From Dehalococcoidia bacterium (GTDB lineage Bacteria > Chloroflexota > Dehalococcoidia > Lucifugimonadales > UBA1123): a stretch of 64,000 nucleotides of DNA. Each line of letters starts with the position of its first letter. Within the stretch, counting starts at the first letter, position 1. The position numbers and the translations under genes are program-made. Below the pieces are notes generated by a model. That model saw nothing but the letters and a program-made list of their open reading frames with translations. It was not told the DNA's origin and ran no database searches. Positions 7,469-14,213 of the stretch are shown piece after piece. The DNA is taken from positions 221,912-285,911 of the forward strand of contig JAGWBK010000001.1 in the NCBI GenBank assembly GCA_021295915.1. The letters run 5' to 3'.

Positions 7469-8719
7469 GTGGAAGAGTCGATAAGCCATACGGTAACAAG
7501 GCCTGGCAGACGGTCTGGTGATCCATGTGTCGACATACCGGTTCCCGCTGAGCTTGCCACGATACCGGGTATCCCCCAAAAACCTGTTGACGTGGCCTTC
7601 TACAGCAGAGAGCATCCGCTCGAGTCTCAGGCCGTGTACAAATCCGCCGATCGCCAGTGGGCAGTCGTCCACCAGTCGACTGACATCGACGACTTCAGGA
7701 AGGGCCACGACGAGCGAATGGAGCCGATGTACCAGGACGGGCTGGTGTCCGGCGACGTAGAGCCGACCGGTACGCCTGTCGCGGGCGAGGATCTAACGGA
7801 TGGCATCCGTCAACTCGCCAGGGAGCTCGGATTTGGTGAAGTTGGATTCGCCAAACACGACCGTCACTACACTTACTCGGGCAAGAAACGGTGGGCAAAG
7901 TTCGAGCACGCCATCTGTCTGGCTTACGAGCAGGACTACCGGATGACACAGTCAGGCCCGAGTCCAGAGGCGGACCAGGCGCGATTCGAGACCTACGAGT
8001 TCGAGCAAGCTGGATGCCTGAAGCTGGCTGAATACATCAGGTCGAGGGGCTACCACGCGCAGGTCCACGATGGTTACGACTGCAGCGGCCCTTACATCCC
8101 AATGTTCGTCGAGGCGGGACTGGGACAGCTAGGCGCGAACGGTCAACTACTGTCACCACACTTCGGTTCGCGAGCGAGACTGATGCTAGTCACGACCAAC
8201 GCTCCTGTCACATACGACACGCCCGAGGACTACGGCATCCACAAGTTCTGCCAGGAGTGCCAGGTCTGCGTTAATCGCTGCCCAGGAAGGGCAATTTCAC
8301 GAGACAAGGTCTGGTGGCGCGGGGTCGAGAAGAACAAGCTCATCTACGAACGCTGTCGCCCGATCATGGTTACCTATCACGGCTGTGCGGTCTGCATGAT
8401 CGTCTGCCCCGTCCAGCGGTACGGGATGAAGCCGGTGATGGAACACTACGTGGAGACTGGAGAAGTGCTGGGGAAAGGCACTGAGAACCTCGAAGGTTAC
8501 CCTTTGAAGGGCAAGGGACACTTCGGCCCTGGGGAACTGCCGAGCTTCGAAAGAGGGTTCTTCGATATCCCACAGGGTCGTGAGGAAGACTGGCTCTTCG
8601 AACAGTTCAAAGAAAAGCTTCGCTCATCTGGTGTTCCCGAAGAATCCGAATTGGTAGAATTCGCGTCCGTTGTGAAGAAAGTGCTGGATAAGGGCGAGAC
8701 GACCTTCGACATCGCCTGA
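7469..8719 (+). CDS. Reductive-dehalogenase/QueG-like corrinoid iron-sulfur protein
   Basis: A protein of 416 residues from the GTG at 7469, chosen because AGGAGG (7455-7460) lies eight bases before it. The middle segment YIPMFVEAGLGQLGANG, followed by LSPHFGSRARLMLVTTNAP, matches the corrinoid-binding core shared by RdhA and epoxyqueuosine reductase. Two [4Fe-4S] motifs follow: C261-x2-C264-x2-C267-x3-C271-P, and C296 with C306-x2-C309-x3-C313-P. No signal peptide or Tat motif with a hydrophobic stretch is present, so it should be cytosolic, unlike respiratory RdhA. No RdhB anchor is adjacent. Placed between DMGDH-like and metF genes, it may perform a cobalamin-dependent reductive step on the same substrate (inference). 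A small hairpin (ATCCGA/TCGGAT, 7346-7363) lies upstream. Confidence 0.75.
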   Translation: MEESISHTVTRPGRRSGDPCVDIPVPAELATIPGIPQKPVDVAFYSREHPLESQAVYKSADRQWAVVHQSTDIDDFRKGHDERMEPMYQDGLVSGDVEPTGTPVAGEDLTDGIRQLARELGFGEVGFAKHDRHYTYSGKKRWAKFEHAICLAYEQDYRMTQSGPSPEADQARFETYEFEQAGCLKLAEYIRSRGYHAQVHDGYDCSGPYIPMFVEAGLGQLGANGQLLSPHFGSRARLMLVTTNAPVTYDTPEDYGIHKFCQECQVCVNRCPGRAISRDKVWWRGVEKNKLIYERCRPIMVTYHGCAVCMIVCPVQRYGMKPVMEHYVETGEVLGKGTENLEGYPLKGKGHFGPGELPSFERGFFDIPQGREEDWLFEQFKEKLRSSGVPEESELVEFASVVKKVLDKGETTFDIA

Positions 8720-8742
8720 GAAGTGGTTGAAGCCGACGGATT

Positions 8743-9627
8743 GTGGAGGCTCAATTGCAGACGTTTTCCGAATCGCTGAAGTCCGGCAAGTTCGTAGTTA
8801 CCACCGAGCTGAACCCTCCGAAGGGTACAGACCTCCGAAGGCTGTTCAGGGAGGCCGATGCCCTCAGCGGCATGGTTGACGCATTCAACCTTACGGACTC
8901 CCCTGGCGCCAACATGTCGATGGCGCCCATCGCCGCTGCGCACCTGATGCGGGACCGCAACATTGAACCCATACTGCAGGTGACCGGTCGCGACCGTAAT
9001 CGCATTGCGATCGAGGGAGAGATACTCGCGGCCGCCGCGCTGGGAGTCACCAATGTCCTGTGCATGAGCGGAGACCCCCCCGGCCGTGGCGATCACCCAG
9101 ATGCGGTGGGAGTATTCGATCTCAGGGCTGAGACGCTGCTAGAGGCCGTTTCAGCGATGAACTCAGGCACAGACATGTACGGCAACGACCTTAGGGGTAC
9201 CCCGTCCATACTTGCGGGTGCCGTCGCCAATCCTGGCGCCGATGACCTGGACGTCGAGCTTGCCCGCATGGAGGAGAAGGTGCGCATGGGAGCGTCCTTC
9301 TTCCAGACCCAGGCAGTCTATGATGCCGCGACGTTCCAGACGTTCATGGAAACCGCCCGGGGATTCGGAGTGCCCGTACTTGCCGGCATGATTGTCCTCA
9401 AGTCGGCGCGAATGGCGAGGTTTCTGGATGAGAATCTACCTGGTGTTTCAGTACCGGACAGCATAATCCAGGAGATGGACTCAGCAGATGTCCCGGCAGA
9501 GACCAGCATCGAAATCACTTCCCGTCTCATCCGAGATGTACGCGACATGTGCGACGGTACGCACATTATGGCCATCGGTTGGGAGTCCCGCATTCCCGAG
9601 ATTCTGGAGGGATCCGGCCTGGTCTGA
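8743..9627 (+). CDS. metF: Methylenetetrahydrofolate reductase family protein
   Basis: A TIM-barrel flavoprotein of 294 residues, the usual MetF length. Visible motifs are VVTTELNPPKGTDL (strand 1 with the catalytic Glu), ILQVTGRDRNRIAIEGEILAAAALGVTNVLCMSGDPPG (FAD contact region) and GASFFQTQAVYD (folate/NADH loop). It interconverts 5,10-methylene-THF and 5-methyl-THF. GTG at 8743 is used here. TTG at 8755 is an alternative because GGAGG (8745-8749) lies five bases before it. It sits 23 bases after the RdhA-like gene and upstream of the DmdA-like gene. This suggests it oxidises methyl-THF made by that enzyme, as metF does beside ligM in sphingomonads, though it could also serve methionine synthesis. 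Confidence 0.9.
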   Translation: MEAQLQTFSESLKSGKFVVTTELNPPKGTDLRRLFREADALSGMVDAFNLTDSPGANMSMAPIAAAHLMRDRNIEPILQVTGRDRNRIAIEGEILAAAALGVTNVLCMSGDPPGRGDHPDAVGVFDLRAETLLEAVSAMNSGTDMYGNDLRGTPSILAGAVANPGADDLDVELARMEEKVRMGASFFQTQAVYDAATFQTFMETARGFGVPVLAGMIVLKSARMARFLDENLPGVSVPDSIIQEMDSADVPAETSIEITSRLIRDVRDMCDGTHIMAIGWESRIPEILEGSGLV

Positions 9628-9638
9628 TTGATAGCACC

Positions 9639-9708
9639 CAGGGTGTCTGATGAATCCCCGCCTCCTGGAATTCCAGAGAACTATGGGGATGTTGCGTCTT
9701 CCACCCTG
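9639..9708 (+). promoter_or_regulatory. Structured leader upstream of the DmdA-like gene
   Basis: Three nested helices can be drawn in the 184-base gap after metF. CAGGGTG (9639-9645) pairs with CACCCTG (9702-9708). ATCCCC (9654-9659) pairs with GGGGAT (9685-9690). CTGG (9665-9668) pairs with CCAG (9673-9676) across an AATT loop. No T-run follows, so it is not an ordinary terminator. It matches no riboswitch class I recognise (not glycine, THF, SAM or cobalamin). Confidence 0.4.
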
Positions 9709-9744
9709 CCCTTTCGTTCCACCCAACAAGTGAAAGGAGACAAT

Positions 9745-9774
9745 TTGCACAAATCAAACAGCGGAATCACGTAG
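9745..9774 (+). CDS. Possible 9-codon leader peptide
   Basis: AAAGGAG (9733-9739) is followed five bases later by TTG, opening a frame of nine codons (Met-His-Lys-Ser-Asn-Ser-Gly-Ile-Thr) that ends at TAG 9772-9774, 37 bases before the next gene's ATG. The ribosome site is stronger than its product would seem to need. It may be chance. There is no repeated codon that would indicate classical attenuation. Confidence 0.18.
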   Translation: MHKSNSGIT

Positions 9775-9811
9775 CGTTGTCAGATAAAGGCTGAACAGCT
9801 GGAGGAAAATA

Positions 9812-11065
9812 ATGGGGGAAACTCTGGTTATCGACGGTCTGAAGAAGAGGATCTTGCCTGTAAACCTTCGACAGAGCGGAAACAGTGACGCGAAGATGCT
9901 TATCTCGACCCGCGTCAGGAAGTCTCCGTGGTGGCACATGTCGAAGGCCGCAGGCTGCTGGGCATACACGGTTTACAACCACCTTTATCACCCTCGCGCG
10001 TACATCAAACCCGAAGACGGTGGCCTTATGGCCGAGTACGAGACATTAACGAATCACGTGAGTATGTGGGACGTCGCCGTCGAACGTCAGATTCAGGTCA
10101 AAGGCCCTGACGCAGCCGCATTTGTGGACTACCTGATCACACGTGACGTTTACGAGCGTGTCCCTACCATGCAGGCCCGCTACGTGATCCTGTGCAACCA
10201 GCACGGTGGCATAATCAACGACCCGGTGCTCCTGCGCGTAGCCGATGACGAGTTTTGGTTCAGCATCTCAGATTCGGATGTCCTTCTTTGGGCGCAGGGT
10301 GTCAACTCCACGGGCAGGTTCAACGCGGAAGTTCACGAGATAGACGTTTCGCCAGTGCAGATTCAGGGTCCCAAGTCTGTAGATCTACTCGAAAAGATGG
10401 TGGGCTCCCACGTGAGGGAGATACCCTACTACGGACTGATCCACGATAAGGTGAACGGCTATCCAGTGACGATTTCGCGAACCGGCTTCTCCGCGGAGGT
10501 TGGTTTCGAGATCTACCTGCACAACGCGATGCTCTACTCGGACGAGATCTGGCCTTACATCATGGAACAGGGTGAGGAGTTCAATCTGGGAGTCATTGCC
10601 CCAAGCCATATCCGGCGACTGGAAGCCGGTATTCTCTCCTACGGCCAGGACATGGACATCGAGAGTAACCCCTTCGAGGTGCGTCTCGGCTGGCAGGTCG
10701 ATCTGCAGAAGGGTGACTACATAGGCAAGGAAGCTCTGGCCAGGATTAAGGATGAGGGAGTGCAGCAGCGGCTTGTCGGACTGCGAGTGGGAGGCGAACC
10801 CATCACCTGGTACAACGAGGACTTTTACCTCGTAAAGGACAGGGGCTCCGGCGACGACGTGGGCTACGTCACGAGCGCCTTCTGGTCGCCCGCCCAGGGT
10901 TCGAATATCGCCCTAGCCGTGATGCCGAGGTCACACTGGCGACGCGGCACTGAGGTCAAGGTCCAACTTCCGAAGGACGGAATCGTCGATGCCCAGGTGG
11001 TGCAGGTGCCGTTTGTTGACCCCACCAAGGAGCTTCCCAAGACGGCTCTGGCAGCTGCGATCTAA
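9812..11065 (+). CDS. DmdA-like aminomethyltransferase-family (GcvT-fold) demethylase
   Basis: A single-domain GcvT-family protein of 417 residues. Its motifs follow DMSP demethylase DmdA rather than glycine-cleavage T protein: YTVYNHLYHPRAY (about residue 52), NHVSMWDVAVERQIQVKGPDA (about 81), GGIINDPV (about 131), SISDSDVLLWAQG, GFSAEVGFEIYL (about 224) and RRLEAGILSYGQDM (about 267). DmdA transfers a methyl group from a sulfonium to THF. Relatives act on other methylated or methoxy compounds, so the substrate is open. The ATG follows CTGGAGG six bases away. With metF directly upstream, methyl-THF made here could be oxidised at once. It ends at a strong terminator. Confidence 0.8.
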   Translation: MGETLVIDGLKKRILPVNLRQSGNSDAKMLISTRVRKSPWWHMSKAAGCWAYTVYNHLYHPRAYIKPEDGGLMAEYETLTNHVSMWDVAVERQIQVKGPDAAAFVDYLITRDVYERVPTMQARYVILCNQHGGIINDPVLLRVADDEFWFSISDSDVLLWAQGVNSTGRFNAEVHEIDVSPVQIQGPKSVDLLEKMVGSHVREIPYYGLIHDKVNGYPVTISRTGFSAEVGFEIYLHNAMLYSDEIWPYIMEQGEEFNLGVIAPSHIRRLEAGILSYGQDMDIESNPFEVRLGWQVDLQKGDYIGKEALARIKDEGVQQRLVGLRVGGEPITWYNEDFYLVKDRGSGDDVGYVTSAFWSPAQGSNIALAVMPRSHWRRGTEVKVQLPKDGIVDAQVVQVPFVDPTKELPKTALAAAI

Positions 11066-11081
11066 CAGTCAGACAGTTGAT

Positions 11082-11121
11082 TTGGGGACGGACGGGGATC
11101 AGCATTCTTCACCGTCCCCAA
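11082..11121. terminator. Bidirectional terminator-like hairpin
   Basis: TTGGGGACGG (11082-11091) and CCGTCCCCAA (11112-11121) form a perfect 10-base-pair stem around a 20-base loop. It lies between the stop of the DmdA-like gene (11065) and the stop of the convergent MFS gene (11125). The flanking T/A content is modest. Confidence 0.6.
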
Positions 11122-11124
11122 TGA

Positions 11125-12408
11125 CTACGAGCGCGCTCTCTGTGTCTGCCGCGACTTGACAGGTGCCCTGGCCATGAAGACCAGGACCATGGATACCAGT
11201 GCGGCACCGGAGAAGGAAAAGAAGGCGATGGTATAGCTGCCGGTAGTATCGTAGACGTATCCGCTGATGATGGGTCCGACAATGATCCCAAGCATCTGGA
11301 TTGTGGACCTGAATCCCTGGATCGTCGCATATGAACGGCGTCCGAAGTAGTCCGCAATCAGAGATTGTGGGATCACGGAAATGCCTCCCTGAGACGCTGA
11401 GAACGCAACGAGAATAGGTATCACGGCAGCTACGCTTGGGGCGCGGGCCATAAAGACGATTGATACTGACATCAAAGCAAGCGAGGCAACCATCACGTAG
11501 CGCTTGTTAACGTAGTCGCCAAGAGCACTAAGTCCGAATCGTCCGGGTATACTCATCAGCCCTACAGAACCGGCGAGCGCGGCTGCCGTGACGCTTGACG
11601 CCCCGAGATCTATGAAGAACGGTACAAGGTGTAGCCCAATTCCTCCGCTAACCAGCGAACGGGCCATGATGGACAGTGTCAAATACCAGAAGCTGGACGT
11701 TTGCAGCGCCTCGCGCGCTGTGAAGTCGTTCGATAGGTCGGGTAGGACAGGCCTACGGGCTGCCCCTGAAGCTCTGACTTCCTCTGGTACGATTCCATCC
11801 GGGTAGTAGCCGTACGTCTCAGGTCTATGTCGCATGACTGCTGCGACAGGTACCCCCAGGACTGCTATGAACACCCCAACGAATAGCGCCGCCGGGCGCC
11901 ATCCATACGTCTCAACAAGCCATCCCAGGGCAGGCACGAACAGCCCCCCAACGCCAACACCAGACCACATGATCCCGAATGCCAGACCGCGCTTCCGGTT
12001 GAACCAGTTTGCAACGGAAGCGGTAATGGGCGTACTCATGCCCAAGCTGTTGCCAAGGGCGATCATGAACACGTAGACGAAGAAGAACGCCAGCAGCCCG
12101 TCGATACGGCTCATCGCCATATAGCCCAGGCCCATGAGCGGTATGCCTACCGCAATCAGTCTGCGAGGCCCAAAGCGGTCGACGGCCCACCCTTCAACAG
12201 GGCCAATGAGGCCGGACTCCAGCCGCGCCACGCTGAAAACAACAGAGATTGTTGTTCGGCTCCACCCGAACTCTTCGCCGAGCGGTATGATGAAGTTTCC
12301 GAAGCCGTGGAAATTTATTCCAGACGCGATGGACATCGCAGCGCCGCCGGCTACTACTATCCACCAGCCGTAGAATACCCTCGGGCTGTTTGAGACGTTA
12401 GCTGCCAG
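11125..12408 (-). CDS. MFS transporter (monocarboxylate / oxalate-formate antiporter-like)
   Basis: A 12-helix major facilitator with the loop 2-3 motif GWAVDRFGPRR and NWFNRKRGLAFGIMWSGVGVG around helix 5. A long cytoplasmic loop rich in RxPETYGYYPDG precedes the second half. The first ATG is at 12336, but the frame stays open upstream. It encodes the typical first-helix start (PRVFYGWWIVVAGGAA) back to a TGA at 12414-12412, with no ATG, GTG or TTG. A CTG at 12408 is the best start for a full first helix. Otherwise the gene is slightly truncated or the sequence has an error there. Family members move organic anions across the inner membrane. The substrate is unknown. It faces the C1 cluster convergently. 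Confidence 0.85.
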   Translation of the reverse strand: MAANVSNSPRVFYGWWIVVAGGAAMSIASGINFHGFGNFIIPLGEEFGWSRTTISVVFSVARLESGLIGPVEGWAVDRFGPRRLIAVGIPLMGLGYMAMSRIDGLLAFFFVYVFMIALGNSLGMSTPITASVANWFNRKRGLAFGIMWSGVGVGGLFVPALGWLVETYGWRPAALFVGVFIAVLGVPVAAVMRHRPETYGYYPDGIVPEEVRASGAARRPVLPDLSNDFTAREALQTSSFWYLTLSIMARSLVSGGIGLHLVPFFIDLGASSVTAAALAGSVGLMSIPGRFGLSALGDYVNKRYVMVASLALMSVSIVFMARAPSVAAVIPILVAFSASQGGISVIPQSLIADYFGRRSYATIQGFRSTIQMLGIIVGPIISGYVYDTTGSYTIAFFSFSGAALVSMVLVFMARAPVKSRQTQRARS

Positions 12409-12451
12409 TGGTCAGTGAGTGTCGATTTCGGTCCATCATGGGCTGACCCAT

Positions 12452-14092
12452 TTAGAACCCGATCGCAGTGCCGTCACGCCTGGGGTCTGCACCACCCTGG
12501 AACGTGCCCTCTTCTCGGTTCACCTGGATTCCCTGTGCCCCTCCGACGGCAGTGGTGAAAGGAGCATCCAGGTCGATGTCATGACCCTTTGCAGCAAGTG
12601 CCATGCGCACCGGCGCTGGGAACCGTTCCTCCATGACTACCCTGCGTTCTTCGAAAACCCGAAGGCGCGGCGCCTCAATCGCCTCCTGCACATTCATCCC
12701 GAAGTCCAGCACGTTCATCACGAACTGTGGAGTAGTCTGTAGAATCCCCCAACTACCGGGCGTACCCAGGCTCACGTGGAACTTACCGTCCTTGAAGGTC
12801 TGGGTGGGGGCGACACAGAAGTCCACGCGCTTGCCGCCCTCGAGACGGTTTGGCGCGCCCTCTTCGAGATCGAACCAGTGCGCCATGTTGTTGAGGAACA
12901 GGCCGGTATCTCCAGGTGCTACGGCCGAGCCGAATCCACCGCCCAACGTCTGGGTAACCGAGACGACATTGCCGTCACTGTCTGCCACCGCGAAGTGCGT
13001 GGTCATACCACCGTCGAATGCGTCCGGGCTGCCAGCCTTGACTGATCCTGAAGGCACCATTCTGCTGAATTGCTCTCCAGAAACAACGGCGGCCTTGTTG
13101 CGATCGATTCGTGCACGCTGTTGCTTCGCGTAGCCGTCCGAAAGCAGGGCATTGACCGGAGCTTTGACGTAGTCAGGATCGCCGCCCCACTTAATCCTGT
13201 CGGCAACCGCGAGCTTCACGCTCTCGATGTATAGATGCAGCGTCTCCGGGTGCTGGAAGATCAGGTCGGAGCCTTTAAAGCCTTCCATGAGCTTTAGCGT
13301 TTCCAGTAATTGGAATCCGGTCGAGTTAGGTGGAACCGAGAATATCTCGTAGTCTCGATAGTTGATGCTGATCGGCTCGCACCATTCAGCATCGTAAGTC
13401 GCCAGATCTTCTTCAGTGAACTGCCCACCAAGCTCCTGCGCGCCCTTAATGATTCGGCTGGCCAGCTCGCCCCTGTAGAACTCGTCCTTGCCTCCGCTCG
13501 CAATTGCCTTTAGTGATTCGGCGAGTTGAGGCTGCCTGACCCTCTCCCCCACCCTCGGGCCGCTTCCATTCTTGACCCAGATGCCTTTTGAAGGAAACAT
13601 AGACAGTCTTGGGACGGAGTTCCCTATCGACTTGGCATTGAAAGGCGTTATTGGAGTCCCGTTGGCGGCGTAGCCAATAGCAGGCTCGAATAGCTGGTCA
13701 CGATCGAGTCGACCGTAAGTCTCATGGAGAGTCAGCCAGCCTGCGGCATTGCCCGGGACCAGCGCCGACTTGATACCGACGTCTTTGTCATTCTCTGCGT
13801 ATTCTTCTGGGTCGGCAGCCGCCGGCATCCTTCCAGAGAAGTTCAGGGCTCGGACCCGGTCTTCAGCCGCGACGTACGCGAGTGCGACACCCACACCTGC
13901 GGCGCCGGACATGAACGGCTCGCACACATTGAGGGTCGACGCGACTGCTACGGCAGCGTCAAAGGCGTTGCCCCCTGCCATCATCATTCGAACGCCTGCC
14001 AGGGACGCCAGTGGATGGGCAGAAGCCGCCATTCCATTGGTGCCTACCGCCGGAGGACGACCTGCTGGAGGTGTGACTGACAAGCTGACCAT
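12452..14092 (-). CDS. ggt: Gamma-glutamyltransferase
   Basis: A 546-residue Ntn-hydrolase precursor. The large subunit starts TNGMAASAHPLAS and contains NAFDAAVA and LVPGNAAGW. The self-cleavage site with the nucleophilic Thr is in GGMTTHFAVADSDGNVVS (about residue 365), followed by the small-subunit motifs LNNMAHWF and LGTPGSWGI. GGT enzymes hydrolyse or transfer gamma-glutamyl groups of glutathione-like peptides. No signal peptide is evident, so a cytoplasmic location, or a different substrate such as a cephalosporin-acylase-like amide, is possible. CAGGAG stands seven bases before the ATG. The gene has its own promoter at 14132-14160. The peptide ABC importer nearby suggests a role in peptide use (inference). 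Confidence 0.93.
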   Translation of the reverse strand: MVSLSVTPPAGRPPAVGTNGMAASAHPLASLAGVRMMMAGGNAFDAAVAVASTLNVCEPFMSGAAGVGVALAYVAAEDRVRALNFSGRMPAAADPEEYAENDKDVGIKSALVPGNAAGWLTLHETYGRLDRDQLFEPAIGYAANGTPITPFNAKSIGNSVPRLSMFPSKGIWVKNGSGPRVGERVRQPQLAESLKAIASGGKDEFYRGELASRIIKGAQELGGQFTEEDLATYDAEWCEPISINYRDYEIFSVPPNSTGFQLLETLKLMEGFKGSDLIFQHPETLHLYIESVKLAVADRIKWGGDPDYVKAPVNALLSDGYAKQQRARIDRNKAAVVSGEQFSRMVPSGSVKAGSPDAFDGGMTTHFAVADSDGNVVSVTQTLGGGFGSAVAPGDTGLFLNNMAHWFDLEEGAPNRLEGGKRVDFCVAPTQTFKDGKFHVSLGTPGSWGILQTTPQFVMNVLDFGMNVQEAIEAPRLRVFEERRVVMEERFPAPVRMALAAKGHDIDLDAPFTTAVGGAQGIQVNREEGTFQGGADPRRDGTAIGF

Positions 14093-14131
14093 TAGGGCAC
14101 TCCTGACTCGCTGTTCTTCCGACAGGGCTAA

Positions 14132-14160
14132 ACGCTAATGTTCGCACTATGCTATGTCAA
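14132..14160 (-). promoter_or_regulatory. Promoter of the ggt gene
   Basis: Consensus -35 TTGACA (14160-14155), 17-base spacer, -10 TAGCGT (14137-14132), the same -10 as in the leuS promoter. A 6-base-pair hairpin (CGGCTC/GAGCCG, 14164-14179) just upstream may end the preceding FG-GAP transcript. Confidence 0.6.
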
Positions 14161-14213
14161 GGTCGGCTCTGTTGAGCCGTGGGGCATGAATTGGAGGGGT
14201 GCGGCCAATTGAC

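Noticed and set aside
9647-9690. CTGATGA followed by a stem, suggestive of a hammerhead ribozyme core
   Set aside because: The stem is followed by GTTGCG instead of GAAA and no third helix with a cleavage triplet is found.
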